From assembly GCF_008704655.1 (NCBI RefSeq), contig NZ_CP023688.1, positions 6,392,001 through 6,456,000 of the forward strand: a DNA stretch of 64,000 nt. The letters run 5' to 3'. This DNA is from Streptomyces rimosus. GTDB lineage: Bacteria; Actinomycetota; Actinomycetes; Streptomycetales; Streptomycetaceae. Under the pieces are notes generated by a model, which searched no databases, was not told the DNA's origin, and saw only the letters and a program-made list of their open reading frames with translations. A program made the translations under genes and the position numbers. This document shows positions 43,901 through 52,435 of this stretch, piece by piece; the stretch's first letter is position 1, and the number at the start of each line of letters is the position of its first letter.

Positions 43901-44696
43901 CACGGCGCACCGCCAGCTCGCCGCCGCCGAACTGGGCATCGGCGAGGAGCGGATCACCGTACGGCAGGCCGACACCGATGCGGTCGGGCACGACACCGGG
44001 GTCTTCGGCTCGGCCGGGACCGTGGTGGCGGGCCGGGCCGTGGTGCGCGCGGCCCGGTCTCTGGCCGCGCTGATCCGGGAGCGGGCCACCCGTAACGGGC
44101 CTCTCACCGACCACGGGCCTCTCGCCGACCACGGCCCTCTCGCCGACCACGATCCTCTCACCAGCCACGGCCCCCTCACCGGCCACGGCCACGCCACCGG
44201 CACCCCCCGCACCGTCGCCTTCAACGCGCACTGGTTCCGTGTCGCGGTCGATCCGGACACCGGCGAGATCCGGATTCTGCGCAGCGTGCACGCGGCGGAC
44301 GCGGGCACTGTGATCAATCCCATGCAGTGCCGGGGACAGATCGAGGGCGGGGTGGCCCAGGCCCTGGGATCGGCGCTGTCCGAGGACGTACGGCTGGACG
44401 GGCGCGGCCGGGTGCGTACCGCCGCGTTCCGCGAGTACCGGCTGCCCGCCTTCGCCGACGTGCCCCGTACCGAGGTACGGTGCACGCCGACCGCGGACAC
44501 GATCGGTCCGGCGGGCGCGAAGTCCATGAGCGAGAGCCCCTTCAATCCGGTCGCGCCGGCCTTGGCCAACGCACTCCGCGATGCCACCGGGGTGCGCTTC
44601 ACCCGGCTGCCGCTGACCCGGGACCGGGTGTGGCGGACCCTGGCCGGCGAGGCGTCCCGGAGGCCGTCGGACGGCCCGGGAAATTCGCATGGATAG
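40950..44696 (+). CDS. Xanthine dehydrogenase-family fusion: FAD, 2Fe-2S and molybdenum domains in one chain
   Basis: A 1248-residue molybdo-flavoprotein. The FAD domain is at about 1-290 ([34 protein letters not shown]). A Pro-rich linker (about 291-345) has three 11-residue repeats. A [2Fe-2S] pair follows: [18 protein letters not shown] and [11 protein letters not shown]...CRCTGYRAI, about 350-460. The Mo-pterin domain fills the rest ([17 protein letters not shown], catalytic Glu in [13 protein letters not shown]). Usual single-chain enzymes are ordered 2Fe-2S, FAD, Mo; here FAD comes first, like a YgfM-type subunit fused to an XdhD-type subunit. Substrate is probably (hypo)xanthine. Divergent from a PucR-like gene. 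Confidence 0.88.
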   Translation: MDLNTVREVRDARERPEWRPGDAWLGGGTYLFSEPQPGVRRLLDLGRTGWEPLRWRPDGTLEIAATCTIAEVSRFGRGLGRLAGPLFEQCCRAFLASFKIWNTATVGGNVCLALPAAPMVSLAAALDGSCLLLARDGTARRLPVIDLVVGAGRNALAEGELLRSVTLPARALERRTAFRQTSLHGLGRSAALLIGTREPLDGAFTLTITAATVRPVRLRFPALPDAGALRAAIGRAVPDGGWFDDVHGLPEWRRHMTYRMGEEIREELGAQVGGNALVTLAGGSAVVPQATLGPSPSPPARPRPAPFRTETNGASTPFRTAANDAPTPFRTEVNGTPTPTPPRPGQCLRTYLRERGWCGVKKGCDAGDCGACTVHVDGEPVHSCVYPALRADGRKVTTVEGLADPVSGQLHAVQRRFLEAQGFQCGFCTAGFLMTTAALDADLSADLPRAFKGNLCRCTGYRAIEDAVRGVRHTEDAAAGCGVGRNVPAPGAPDVVTGRARYTFDIDLGTAALPGLLHMKLLRSPHAHARITAIDTRAALRVPGVHAVFTHHDAPGRHFSTAQHEHPEDDPSDTRLLDDTVRHVGQRVAAVVADSEAAAEEGCRRVVVTYEVLPAVLDAEEAMRPGAPVVHDKGEWAGIARPGANVAGEVHGETGDVARGFAAADVVYEETFRTQRAQHASLETHGALAYFEPGEKSAGPQERLVVRTSTQVPFLVRRSLCALLDLPPESVRVVAGRVGGAFGGKQELLVEDVVALAALRTGRPVKLEFTREEQFTGATTRHPFTVRVKVGARRDGTLTALQLYVVSDTGAYGNHAGSVLMHGCGDALALYRCPNKKADGFAAYTHTVPAGAFRGYGLGQVVFALESALDELARQLGLDPLAVRERNVVRPGDELETVVGAESDLRIGSYGLDACLEVLRAASASQGAGEPAAPDGWLVGEGSALTMIAAGGPGGHFADARMTLTADGAYELAVGTTESGSGATTAHRQLAAAELGIGEERITVRQADTDAVGHDTGVFGSAGTVVAGRAVVRAARSLAALIRERATRNGPLTDHGPLADHGPLADHDPLTSHGPLTGHGHATGTPRTVAFNAHWFRVAVDPDTGEIRILRSVHAADAGTVINPMQCRGQIEGGVAQALGSALSEDVRLDGRGRVRTAAFREYRLPAFADVPRTEVRCTPTADTIGPAGAKSMSESPFNPVAPALANALRDATGVRFTRLPLTRDRVWRTLAGEASRRPSDGPGNSHG
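41865..41963 (+). repeat. Three 33-bp in-frame tandem repeats in the dehydrogenase linker
   Basis: Codons 306-338 read [33 protein letters not shown]. The third copy runs into the start of the [2Fe-2S] domain (EVNGTP is where that domain's first strand normally begins). The linker therefore seems to have grown by duplication of the domain's own N-terminus. Confidence 0.9.
44097..44195 (+). repeat. 18-bp in-frame tandem repeats inside the molybdenum domain
   Basis: Five copies of a six-residue unit of form GPL(T/A)(D/S/G)H, starting [30 protein letters not shown], then GHATG. They sit between the helix [12 protein letters not shown] and the strand [13 protein letters not shown]. The insert appears to be an expanded surface loop. 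Confidence 0.9.
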
Positions 44697-44813
44697 GACG
44701 GCGTTTGCTGGGCAGGGGTGCGGGACGGTCCGGCGTGCGGAATAGGTGATGCGATGAACCCGTTACCGCAGCGGGACCGACAGCAGACCGGAACCGGAAG
44801 CAGGGAAGTACGC

Positions 44814-45200
44814 ATGAGCACGGTAGAGCTCACCAAGGACAACTTCGACGACATCGTCTCCGGAAGCGATTTCGTCCTGATCGATTTCTGGGCCGAGTGG
44901 TGTGGTCCGTGCAAGCAGTTCGGCCCGGTCTTCGAGCGTTCGTCCGAGAAGAACGACGACCTGGTCTACGCCAAGGTGGACACCGAGGCGCAGCCCGAGC
45001 TGGCCGCCGCCTTCCAGATCCAGTCGATCCCGACGCTGATGATCGTCCGCGAGAACATCGCGGTGTTCTCGCAGCCGGGCGCGCTGCCGGAGGCCGCACT
45101 GGAGGACGTCATCGGCCAGGCCCGCAACCTGGACATGGACGAGGTGCGCGCCTCCGTGGAGGAGGCCCAGAAGCAGGACGGGCAGGCCGCCGGTGAATGA
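44814..45200 (+). CDS. trxA: Thioredoxin
   Basis: A 128-residue thioredoxin. The active site WAEWCGPCKQFGPVFE lies near residue 31, with the cis-Pro in IQSIPTLMIV and the usual DFWAEW core. The C-terminus is longer than in E. coli thioredoxin by about 20 residues (VRASVEEAQKQDGQAAGE). It is a cytosolic disulfide reductant fed by thioredoxin reductase, which is not in the window. ATG 44814 has CAGGGAAG upstream; an in-frame ATG at 44754 is less likely. Its end overlaps the phosphatase start by 8 nt. Confidence 0.95.
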   Translation: MSTVELTKDNFDDIVSGSDFVLIDFWAEWCGPCKQFGPVFERSSEKNDDLVYAKVDTEAQPELAAAFQIQSIPTLMIVRENIAVFSQPGALPEAALEDVIGQARNLDMDEVRASVEEAQKQDGQAAGE

Positions 45201-45789
45201 TCTGCTCCTGATCCGCCACGGCGAGACGGAGTGGAGCAGGTCGGGGCAGCACACCAGCTGGACCGACCTGCCGCTCACCGCCCGCGGTGAGGAGCAGGCC
45301 CGCTCCCTGCGGCCGGTCCTGGCGGACCGGAAGATCGGCGCGGTGCTCAGCAGCCCGCTCCAGCGGGCCCGCCACACCGCCGAGCTGGCCGGACTCCCGG
45401 CCCCGCGGGTCGACGCCGATCTGAGCGAGTGGGACTACGGCGGGTACGAGGGCATCTCCACCGACGAGATCCACCGCACCCGCCCCGACTGGTTCCTGTT
45501 CACCGACGGCGTGGCCGCCGGGCCGCCGGAGCACCCGGGCGAGTCGCCCGAGCAGGTCGGCGCGCGTGCCGACCGGGTGCTGGCCCGTATCGAGGAGCTG
45601 CTGCGTACGGCCGACGGCGACGTGGTGCTGGTCGGCCACGGGCACTTCCAGCGCGTGCTGACGGCCCGTCGGCTGGGGCTGCCTGCCTCGGCGGGCGCGC
45701 TGTTCACCTTCGAGACGGGCACGGTGGGCGTACTCGGCGAGGAGCACGGGCGGCCCGCGGTGGTGGGCTGGAACACCCGGACGCTGTAG
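45193..45789 (+). CDS. Histidine phosphatase-family (phosphoglycerate mutase-like) enzyme
   Basis: A 198-residue single-domain histidine phosphatase. The phospho-His motif LLLIRHGETEWSRSGQHT is at the N-terminus, Arg in SSPLQRARHTAEL, Glu in DLSEWDYGGYEGIS and the second His in VVLVGHGHFQRVL. This resembles acid phosphatases and cobalamin-type phosphatases rather than glycolytic mutase. The substrate is unknown. GTG 45193 overlaps the thioredoxin gene (8 nt), so translation is coupled. It converges with mbl across a hairpin. Confidence 0.9.
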   Translation: MNDLLLIRHGETEWSRSGQHTSWTDLPLTARGEEQARSLRPVLADRKIGAVLSSPLQRARHTAELAGLPAPRVDADLSEWDYGGYEGISTDEIHRTRPDWFLFTDGVAAGPPEHPGESPEQVGARADRVLARIEELLRTADGDVVLVGHGHFQRVLTARRLGLPASAGALFTFETGTVGVLGEEHGRPAVVGWNTRTL

Positions 45790-45796
45790 GCGGGGC

Positions 45797-45844
45797 GGGC
45801 GCGCCTTCGCACGTGCGCCCCCGAGGGCGCGCCCGGCGCGCCCG
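45797..45844. terminator. Bidirectional terminator between phosphatase and mbl
   Basis: GGGCGCGCC (45797-45805) pairs with GGCGCGCCC (45836-45844). It fills the 56-bp gap between convergent stops. The loop is long and contains further complementarity. Confidence 0.6.
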
Positions 45845-45845
45845 C

Positions 45846-46877
45846 TCAGGTCGCCATCGGATCGAGGTGCAGGGGCTCCACCTTGCCCTCGATCATGTCG
45901 CCCAGCCCCAGCACCGCGCAGGTGTCCGGCCGCTCCGCGATGTGCACCGGCATGGTCGTGGCCTGCCGGATCATCGACTGGAGGCCGGGGATCAGCGCGC
46001 TGCCGCCCGCCAGCATGATGCCGCGCTCGCCCAGGTCCGCCACCAGGTCCGGCGGGCAGCGGCGCAGCACCGACCCGATCCCGTCCAGGATGCCGGTCAG
46101 CGGTGAGGCGATGGCGCGCCGGACCGGCTCGGTCTCCACCATGACCGAGCGGGCCAGCCCGCTCACCACGTCCCGGCCGTGCACCTCGGTCGGGCCCGCC
46201 ACCAGGTCGCCGTCGCCGGAGAGCATCAGGTGCAGCGGCCGTACGGACTGGCCCGGCAGCATCAGCTTGTGATGCAGCCTCAGGTGCTGCACCACCGCGT
46301 GGTCGATGGCGTTGCCGCCCACCGGGACGGTCTCCGCCGCGACGATCGAGCCGAGCGAGAGCACTGCGATCTGCGTGGTGCCCGCGCCGCACACCACGAT
46401 CATGGTGGCTTCCGGCTGCTCCACCGGCAGATCGCAGCCGACCGCCGCCGCGACCAGGGTATCCACCATCTCCACCCGGCGGGCGCCGATCCCGTTCAGG
46501 GTCTCCACCGCGGCCCGCTGGGCCAGCGGTTCACTGCCGTACGGCAGGCAGATCGCGGCCCGCATGGTGGGTCTGCGCCGCCACGCCTTGCGCAGCTTGT
46601 CGTCCACCAGGTTGCGCAGCAGCCGCTGCGCCATGTCGATGTCCACGACGGTGCCGCCGGAGACCGGGCGCACCACGCGGATATGGTCCGGCGTGCGGCC
46701 GTCCATCACCTCCGCGTGGTCCCCGACGGCGATCAGCGCGCCGGTGCGGATGTTGACGGCCGCGACGGTCGGCTGGTTCACCACCACGCCCTGGTTCTTG
46801 ACGTACATCCGGGTGCGGGCTTCGCCCAGGTCGACGGCGACCGAGCAACGGTGCAGCTGGGCCAGGCTGGCGGTCAT
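45846..46877 (-). CDS. mbl: MreB-like actin homologue (Mbl-type)
   Basis: A 343-residue MreB/Mbl-like cytoskeletal protein. The first phosphate loop is SVAVDLGEARTRMYVKNQGV, with VVNQPTVAAVN after it. The second phosphate region reads VVCGAGTTQIAVLSLGS, where canonical MreB has an Asp-Ile-Gly-Gly-Gly start, so a key acidic residue is replaced. LAGGSALIPGL is the adenosine motif. In Streptomyces MreB and Mbl act in spore-wall formation rather than vegetative growth. Position after hrdA matches mbl of S. coelicolor. ATG 46877 has GGAGGGGG upstream. Confidence 0.85.
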   Translation of the reverse strand: MTASLAQLHRCSVAVDLGEARTRMYVKNQGVVVNQPTVAAVNIRTGALIAVGDHAEVMDGRTPDHIRVVRPVSGGTVVDIDMAQRLLRNLVDDKLRKAWRRRPTMRAAICLPYGSEPLAQRAAVETLNGIGARRVEMVDTLVAAAVGCDLPVEQPEATMIVVCGAGTTQIAVLSLGSIVAAETVPVGGNAIDHAVVQHLRLHHKLMLPGQSVRPLHLMLSGDGDLVAGPTEVHGRDVVSGLARSVMVETEPVRRAIASPLTGILDGIGSVLRRCPPDLVADLGERGIMLAGGSALIPGLQSMIRQATTMPVHIAERPDTCAVLGLGDMIEGKVEPLHLDPMAT

Positions 46878-47006
46878 GGAGGGGGCCTCCCCGAGGAGCG
46901 TTCGTCGGTACGGGACGAGCGGCCGTGGGAGGCCACTCGAAAGCCATCGTGTGCCGACGGGCCGTCAGGTGCGCGCTGGGAGGGTCCGGTTGGGGGACGC
47001 CCGTGG

Positions 47007-48011
47007 TCACGGTTCCTGGCCGCGGGGCTCCGGGGTGCCGTACGAGGCGTCCACGAGGCGGGTGCCGAGGTCGCGCAAGTAGGCGATCAGTTCCGGCGGT
47101 TCGTGCACCTCGAAGGGGACGCCGAGGAAGCCCAGCCGGTACGCGAGCCAGTCCAGCGCGTCACCGCCCGTCCGCAGCAGGCAGGAGCCCGGCGTGAGCG
47201 GTTCCAGGAGGCCGGTGCCGGCGGGGAGGCGGCGGGCGGCGTCCTCCAGGGGCGTGCACAGGGTGACCAGCGCCCGGTACCGGGCGCGATGGCTGACGAT
47301 GGACTCGGCGACGAACGCGGCGGCGTCCGGGGTGGGCGGGCGCCGGTCCGGTACGCAGCGGGCACCGGTGGCCCGCGGCGCGCCGATCCGGTCGGCCCGG
47401 AAGGTACGCCAGTCGGCGCGGTCCAGGTCGTACGCGACCAGATACCACCGGCGATCCGCGCTGACCAGGCGATACGGCTCGGCGTGCCGCTTGCTGGGGG
47501 CGCCGTCCGCCGCGGCGTACGCGAAGCGGACCCGCTCGCGGCGGCGGCACGCGGTGGCCAGGGCGGTCAGTACGGCGGGGTCGGTGACCGGGGCGTCGCC
47601 GCCGCCGGTGAGCAGGCCGTACAGCGGGACGGTGGCCTCCTGGAGGGCGGTCACCCGGTCCCGCAGCCGGGCGGGCAGCACCTGCTCCAGCTTGGCCAGG
47701 GCCCGTACGGAGGTCTCCGCCACGTCGGCGAGCGTGCCGCCCGCTGCGGCGTGCAGGCCGACCGCGATGGCGACGGCCTCCTCGTCGTCCAGGAGGAGCG
47801 GCGGCATGGCGGTGCCGGAGGCGAGGCGGTAGCCGCCGATGGCGCCGAGGGCCGCGTCCACGGGATAGCCCAGGCCGCGCAGCCGGTCGATGTCGCGGCG
47901 GACCGTGCGGGGGCTGACGCCCAGCCGGTCGGCCAGCTCGGTGCCGGTCCGCTCGCGGCCGGTCTGCAGCAGCGTGAGGAGCTTCAGGAGGCGGGCCGGG
48001 GTGTCGCTCAT
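47007..48011 (-). CDS. YafY-type WYL-domain transcriptional regulator
   Basis: A 334-residue regulator. The N-terminal HTH_11 (RLLKLLTLLQTGRERTGTEL, ADRLGVSPRTVRRDIDRLRG) is followed by the LGAIGGYRLASG linker. The WYL domain (about 140-220: RVRFAYAAADGAP, RRWYLVAYDLDRADWRTFRA) senses an unknown ligand. The C-terminal WCX region ends the protein. It is divergent from the UvrA-like gene with only 63 bp between them, a pattern typical of a regulator controlling its neighbour. Confidence 0.9.
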   Translation of the reverse strand: MSDTPARLLKLLTLLQTGRERTGTELADRLGVSPRTVRRDIDRLRGLGYPVDAALGAIGGYRLASGTAMPPLLLDDEEAVAIAVGLHAAAGGTLADVAETSVRALAKLEQVLPARLRDRVTALQEATVPLYGLLTGGGDAPVTDPAVLTALATACRRRERVRFAYAAADGAPSKRHAEPYRLVSADRRWYLVAYDLDRADWRTFRADRIGAPRATGARCVPDRRPPTPDAAAFVAESIVSHRARYRALVTLCTPLEDAARRLPAGTGLLEPLTPGSCLLRTGGDALDWLAYRLGFLGVPFEVHEPPELIAYLRDLGTRLVDASYGTPEPRGQEP

Positions 48012-48074
48012 GCCGTCCAGGGTGCCGCAGAAAGCGGCCGGGTTCTGACCTAATTCGTTCCTAGCGTGGCCGGT

Positions 48075-50471
48075 ATGGGAGCAGAGCACGCCGACCGAAG
48101 CACGAGTACCGCCGGCGCTACTGGCACCGCCGACACCACGGCCACCACAGGGATCGACTGCATCACCATCACCGGAGCTCGCGAGCACAACCTCAAGGAC
48201 GTGGACATCCGGATCCCCAAGGGGCGGATCACGGTCTTCACCGGGGTGTCCGGTTCGGGGAAGTCCTCGGTGGTCTTCGACACCGTGGCGGTGGAGTCGC
48301 AGCGCCAGCTGAACGAGACCTACACCTGGTACGTACGCAACCAGCTGCCCAAACACGAACGGCCCAAGGCCGACACCATCGAGCGACTCACCCCGGCGAT
48401 CGTCGTGGACCAGCGGCCCGTCGGGGGCGGCGCCCGCTCCACCGTCGGCACGATGACCGACATCCACGCCGTCCTGCGGGTGCTGTTCTCGCGCTGCGGC
48501 ACACCGTCCGCCGGCGAGGCCACCGCGTACTCCTTCAACGACCCCGCCGGAATGTGCCCCGAGTGCGCCGGGCTGGGCCGTACCACCCGTATCGACCTGG
48601 ACCGGTTCCTGGACACCGGCCGCTCCCTCAACGAGGGCGCGATCCGCTTCCCGCCGCTCGCCGTCGGCACCGCGGGCTGGCAGATCTACGCCACCTCGGG
48701 CCTCTTCGACCCGGACGAGCCGCTGGACCGGTACGGGCCCGAGGAGTGGGACCTGCTGCTGTACGGCAAGGGCTTCAAGGTCAAGCGCGGTGAGCGCGCC
48801 TACAACAACACGTACGAGGGACTGGTCGAGCACTTCGACCGGCGGTACGTGAAGCGGGGTCTGGAGGCGCTCCCCGAGAAGACCAGGGAGATGGTGCGCG
48901 CCTTCGTCAAGGACGGCACCTGCCCGCGGTGCCGGGGCGGCCGGCTGACCGAGGCGGCGCTGAAGTCGCAGGTCGCCGGGCTGACCATTGCCGAGATGGC
49001 AGCCCTGGAGGTCACCGAGCTGAGCGCGGTCCTCCGGGGCATCGACCCGGCCGACGACCCGGTCGGCGCGGTCATCGCGGCCCGGGCCGTCACCGCGCTG
49101 GACCGGCTGACGGACATCGGCCTCGGCTACCTCAGCCTCGACCGGCCGACCGACACGCTGTCCGGAGGTGAGGGGCAGCGGCTGAAGACGGTGCGCCACC
49201 TCGGCAGCAGCCTGACGGGCATGACGTACATCTTCGACGAGCCGAGCACCGGGCTGCACCCCAGCGACGTGCGACGGCTCAACGACCTGCTGATACGGCT
49301 GCGCGACAAGGGCAACACCGTGCTCGTCGTGGAGCACGACCGGGACGTGATCGCCATCGCCGACCATGTGGTGGACATGGGCCCGGGAGCCGGGACACAG
49401 GGTGGCGAGGTGGTCTTCGCAGGGACGGTGCGCGGGCTGGCGGCGGCCGACACGCCGACGGGTCGGGGGCTGCGCCGGGTGACGGGCGTGAAGGAGGACC
49501 CCCGTACGCCCGGCGGCTGGCTGACCGTACGGGACGTGACGCTGCACAACCTGAAAGGCGTGGACTTCTCCGTACCCACCGGGGTGCTCACGGTGGTCAC
49601 GGGCGTGGCGGGCTCCGGCAAGAGCACGCTGGTGTCCGGGGCGTTCGTGGGCGCGCATCCGGAGGCGGTCGTGGTGGACCAGTCGGCGATCGGGGTGTCC
49701 GCGCGGTCCACACCGGCCACGTACCTCGGAGTGATGGACGCGGTACGGACACTGTTCGCGCGGGCGAACGGCGTGCGGGCGGGGCTGTTCAGCTTCAACT
49801 CGGCCGGGGCGTGCGAAGTGTGCCGGGGGCGCGGGGAGATCCACACGGACCTGGCGTACCTCGATCCGGTGACCACGACCTGTGAGGCGTGCCGGGGGCG
49901 GCGCTTCAAGGACGAGGTGCTCGGGCTGACCCTGGGCGGCCGGTCGATAGCGGACGTATTGGAGATGACGGGGACGGAGGCGAGGGAGTTCTTCAGTGGC
50001 GCGGGCGGTGCCGGGCCGGTGGCCGACGCCGCAGAAGTGCTCACGATGGTGCGCAAGTTGGGTGCACTGGTCGAGGTCGGGCTCGGCTATCTGACGCTCG
50101 GGCAGTCGGTGTCGTCCCTGTCCGGCGGCGAGCGGCAGCGGCTCAAGCTGGCCACCCGGCTGCACCGTACGGGGAGCCTGTACGTGCTGGACGAGCCGAC
50201 GACCGGGCTGCACATGGCCGATGTCGACGGGCTGCTGGACCTGCTGGACCGGCTGGTGGACGGCGGCAACACCGTCCTGGTGATCGAGCACGACCTGGAC
50301 GTGGTGAAGCGGGCGGACTGGGTGGTCGACCTGGGGCCCGGCGGCGGCCGGCGGGGCGGGGAGATCGTGTTCGCCGGGACGCCGCGCGAACTGGTGGCCG
50401 CGCGCGGCTCGGCGACCGCCGCATGCCTGCGGGCCTCACTGCGTGGGACGCTACTCGATGGTGCGCTGTAG
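48075..50471 (+). CDS. UvrA-like ABC ATPase (excinuclease/DrrC-type, duplicated)
   Basis: A 798-residue UvrA paralogue with two ABC cassettes. Walker A motifs are GVSGSGKSS (about 57) and GVAGSGKST (about 511). Signatures LSGGEGQRLKTVRHL and LSGGERQRLKLATRL, and Walker B DEPSTGLHP and DEPTTGLHM, are complete. Zinc-type Cys pairs occur in CPECAG, CPRCRGG, CEVCRGRG and CEACRGRR. It is about 150 residues shorter than true UvrA, like DrrC-type self-resistance proteins that remove intercalating drugs from DNA. GTG 48066 or ATG 48075 could start; no Shine-Dalgarno is seen and TAGCGT 7 nt before the ATG suggests a leaderless mRNA. Confidence 0.88.
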   Translation: MGAEHADRSTSTAGATGTADTTATTGIDCITITGAREHNLKDVDIRIPKGRITVFTGVSGSGKSSVVFDTVAVESQRQLNETYTWYVRNQLPKHERPKADTIERLTPAIVVDQRPVGGGARSTVGTMTDIHAVLRVLFSRCGTPSAGEATAYSFNDPAGMCPECAGLGRTTRIDLDRFLDTGRSLNEGAIRFPPLAVGTAGWQIYATSGLFDPDEPLDRYGPEEWDLLLYGKGFKVKRGERAYNNTYEGLVEHFDRRYVKRGLEALPEKTREMVRAFVKDGTCPRCRGGRLTEAALKSQVAGLTIAEMAALEVTELSAVLRGIDPADDPVGAVIAARAVTALDRLTDIGLGYLSLDRPTDTLSGGEGQRLKTVRHLGSSLTGMTYIFDEPSTGLHPSDVRRLNDLLIRLRDKGNTVLVVEHDRDVIAIADHVVDMGPGAGTQGGEVVFAGTVRGLAAADTPTGRGLRRVTGVKEDPRTPGGWLTVRDVTLHNLKGVDFSVPTGVLTVVTGVAGSGKSTLVSGAFVGAHPEAVVVDQSAIGVSARSTPATYLGVMDAVRTLFARANGVRAGLFSFNSAGACEVCRGRGEIHTDLAYLDPVTTTCEACRGRRFKDEVLGLTLGGRSIADVLEMTGTEAREFFSGAGGAGPVADAAEVLTMVRKLGALVEVGLGYLTLGQSVSSLSGGERQRLKLATRLHRTGSLYVLDEPTTGLHMADVDGLLDLLDRLVDGGNTVLVIEHDLDVVKRADWVVDLGPGGGRRGGEIVFAGTPRELVAARGSATAACLRASLRGTLLDGAL

Positions 50472-51245
50472 CAGGCCCCACGTGAACTCCGCGACGGTGG
50501 CGCGCCGTTCGCCCTGCGCGTCGGGCGCGGTGAAGGCGAGCCGCCAGCGGGTGGGGGCGGTGCCCTCCATGGGGCGGGCCGGGGCGAAGGCGCGGGCCAC
50601 CTCGTCGACCGTGCAGGACCAGGGGACGAGGTCGTCGGTCGTGCGCAGGTCGGGGCCGGGGGCGCCCGGCGCCCGGACGAGCCACGCGTTCCACGCGGTG
50701 CCCTGCGGGCCGGTCAGCACCTCGAAGCGCAGGTCGGGCCAGAGCGGTACGGGCCAGGTCAGCGCCTCGCAGGTCAGGTCGCCGATACGGCGGGTGGTGA
50801 CGGACTCGGGGCGGCCGAGCAGCGAGCGGTAGCGTCCCACCGCGCCGCGTGAGCGCGGCGAGTGGGCCCATGCCTGCCAGCGGCGGTTGGCCTCCCGCAG
50901 GTCCGCACGCGAGGCGCCGAGCGTACGCAGCGCGTCCTCGACCAGGCCGGGCTGGTGGTCGGCCATCCGGCGCAGCAGGACGAGCTGGAAGGCGAGGGGG
51001 CCGTCGGTGGGTGCGTCCGGGCTGTTGTCGGGGCCGCCGCCGGATGCGTTGACGGGGTCGCCGGATGCGTCGCCGGGGCCGTTGGGGCTGTTGCCGGGGC
51101 GGTCGCCGGGTCCGCTGCCGGGGCCGTCGCCGGGTCCGTCGGAAGATCCGTTGTCAGTGGTCGGGTCCATGATGGACATGGTCGCGGATCCGGCGGGGCC
51201 GACGGGTGCGGACGGGGCTTGCCAGGACTCGCGGCGGCTCGTCAC
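50451..51245 (-). CDS. Unrecognised protein with Gly/Pro/Asn/Asp-rich N-terminus
   Basis: 264 residues from GTG 51245, which overlaps the upstream stop (GTGA). ATG 51179 and ATG 51170 are alternatives. Residues about 30-80 are low complexity (GPGDGPGSGPGDRPGNSP and similar). The C-terminal 180 residues are folded-looking: FQLVLLRRMADHQPGLVEDA, GRPESVTTRRIGDL, LTWPVPLWPDLRFEVL and RWRLAFTAPDAQGERRATV. I do not recognise the family. It is the last gene of the envelope operon and its end overlaps the convergent UvrA-like gene by 21 bp. Confidence 0.7.
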   Translation of the reverse strand: MTSRRESWQAPSAPVGPAGSATMSIMDPTTDNGSSDGPGDGPGSGPGDRPGNSPNGPGDASGDPVNASGGGPDNSPDAPTDGPLAFQLVLLRRMADHQPGLVEDALRTLGASRADLREANRRWQAWAHSPRSRGAVGRYRSLLGRPESVTTRRIGDLTCEALTWPVPLWPDLRFEVLTGPQGTAWNAWLVRAPGAPGPDLRTTDDLVPWSCTVDEVARAFAPARPMEGTAPTRWRLAFTAPDAQGERRATVAEFTWGLLQRTIE

Positions 51246-51475
51246 GGCTCGTCGGACGGCCGTTCGTCCGGGGGGAGGCGGCGCAGGATGGCTTCGTGTT
51301 CGGTTTCGGTGACCTGTTCACCGGAGGAGGGGAGGAGCTGCGGGATGGTGTCGATGATCGGGTAACGGCGGCGCAGGCGGGGGTTGTAGAGCACGTCGTC
51401 CGGCAGGAGCAGGGACAGCGGCCCCTTGTCGATCGGACAGACGAGGATCTTCAGCAGCGGGTCGTCGGGTTTCAC
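51242..51475 (-). CDS. Trm112-family small zinc-ribbon-like protein
   Basis: A 77-residue Trm112p-like (UPF0434) protein: PLLKILVCPIDKGPLSLLLP, LYNPRLRRRYPIIDTIPQLL. Only one Cys of the usual pairs is present (CPIDKG), so the zinc site is probably degenerate. Eukaryotic Trm112 activates methyltransferases; two SAM methyltransferases lie in this operon, which makes a partner role attractive but unproven. GTG 51475 has AAGGAG upstream and overlaps the transporter stop (GTGA). Confidence 0.85.
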   Translation of the reverse strand: MKPDDPLLKILVCPIDKGPLSLLLPDDVLYNPRLRRRYPIIDTIPQLLPSSGEQVTETEHEAILRRLPPDERPSDEP

Positions 51476-52431
51476 GGGTCGGCTCCTTGGGAGGGGGCGG
51501 AGGGCTCCGGCTCCGAGGCCGGGTGTTGTTCCGGGGGCGGCGCCGAGGCGTCGGTGTCCTGGCGGGGCAGGGCGAGCAGGACGAGTACGGCCATCGCGGT
51601 GCCGCCCAGGCGCAGCGCCAGGCGCAGGGGGTCGGCGGGCAGCGGCTCGCCGAAGGCGACGGTGCCGCAGGCGGCCGTGAACACACAGGTGACGGTGGTG
51701 CACACGGGGACGATCAAGGAGGCACGGCAGCGCTGGAGCGCGGTCTGCGACAGCACCAGGCCGACCGCGCCGGTGAAGAGCAGCAGATACGGATACGGGG
51801 AGGTGAACAGGGCACGGACGGCGCCCGCCGGGTCGCGCGCGTCCAGCAGTCCGGAGACGCCCTTGATGGCGAGCGAGCTGACGCCGTAGAGCAGGCCGAC
51901 GGCCACACCGTAGGGGACGCCCGAGGACGGCTGCCGGTGGCGGCGCTTGGCGCGCCGCTCGGCGGAGCCGTACAGCCACAGGCCCGCAGCCAGCGAGGGC
52001 AGGGCGATGGCCAGCAGGGTGCCGGTGGGGGCGGTGCGGGTGACCGTGCTCGCGCCGCTGCCCTGGAGCGATCCGACGACCATGCCCAGCGCGAGCAGGA
52101 TCGCCAGGATGCCGCGCCGCTCCCGGCCGCTGGTGCGCTCGCCGAGGAAGACGGAGGACAGGAGGAGCAGCAGGACCAGTCCGGAGACGAAGATGCCCTG
52201 CGCGGCGGCGATGGGGAGGGTGCGGTAGACCGCGAGCTGGGCGGCGAAGCCGGCGGCGAGGGCCAGCGAGCCGCCGAGCCACAGCGGGCTGCTCAGCAGG
52301 TGGCGGACCAGCCGGGCGGGCTGCCGGGTGCTGAGCGCGGGCAGCCCGGACAGGGCGCGCTTCTCCAGCACGAAGCCGGTGCTGTACAGGACGTTGGCGA
52401 GCAGCGCGGACGCCACGCCCCACCACAGCAT
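51472..52431 (-). CDS. EamA/DMT-superfamily transporter-like membrane protein
   Basis: A 319-residue membrane protein with about nine to ten helices. The first half has MLWWGVASALLANVLYSTGF, LWLGGSLALAAGFAAQLAVY, and GIFVSGLVLLLLLSSVFLGE. The second has GVAVGLLYGVSSLAIKGVSG, LLLFTGAVGLVLSQTALQ, LIVPVCTTVTCVFTAACGTV and a Pro/Glu-rich cytosolic tail. Two EamA-like repeats are evident. The substrate may be a lipid-linked or small amphiphilic metabolite. GAAGGGAG precedes ATG 52431, which lies 4 nt after the upstream methyltransferase. Confidence 0.85.
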   Translation of the reverse strand: MLWWGVASALLANVLYSTGFVLEKRALSGLPALSTRQPARLVRHLLSSPLWLGGSLALAAGFAAQLAVYRTLPIAAAQGIFVSGLVLLLLLSSVFLGERTSGRERRGILAILLALGMVVGSLQGSGASTVTRTAPTGTLLAIALPSLAAGLWLYGSAERRAKRRHRQPSSGVPYGVAVGLLYGVSSLAIKGVSGLLDARDPAGAVRALFTSPYPYLLLFTGAVGLVLSQTALQRCRASLIVPVCTTVTCVFTAACGTVAFGEPLPADPLRLALRLGGTAMAVLVLLALPRQDTDASAPPPEQHPASEPEPSAPSQGADP

Positions 52432-52435
52432 CGCC

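Noticed and set aside
35047..45000. The region after the CAT tRNA looked like a possible integrated island.
   Set aside because: No integrase, no relaxase and no repeated tRNA 3' end could be found downstream, and composition returns to normal within the genes.
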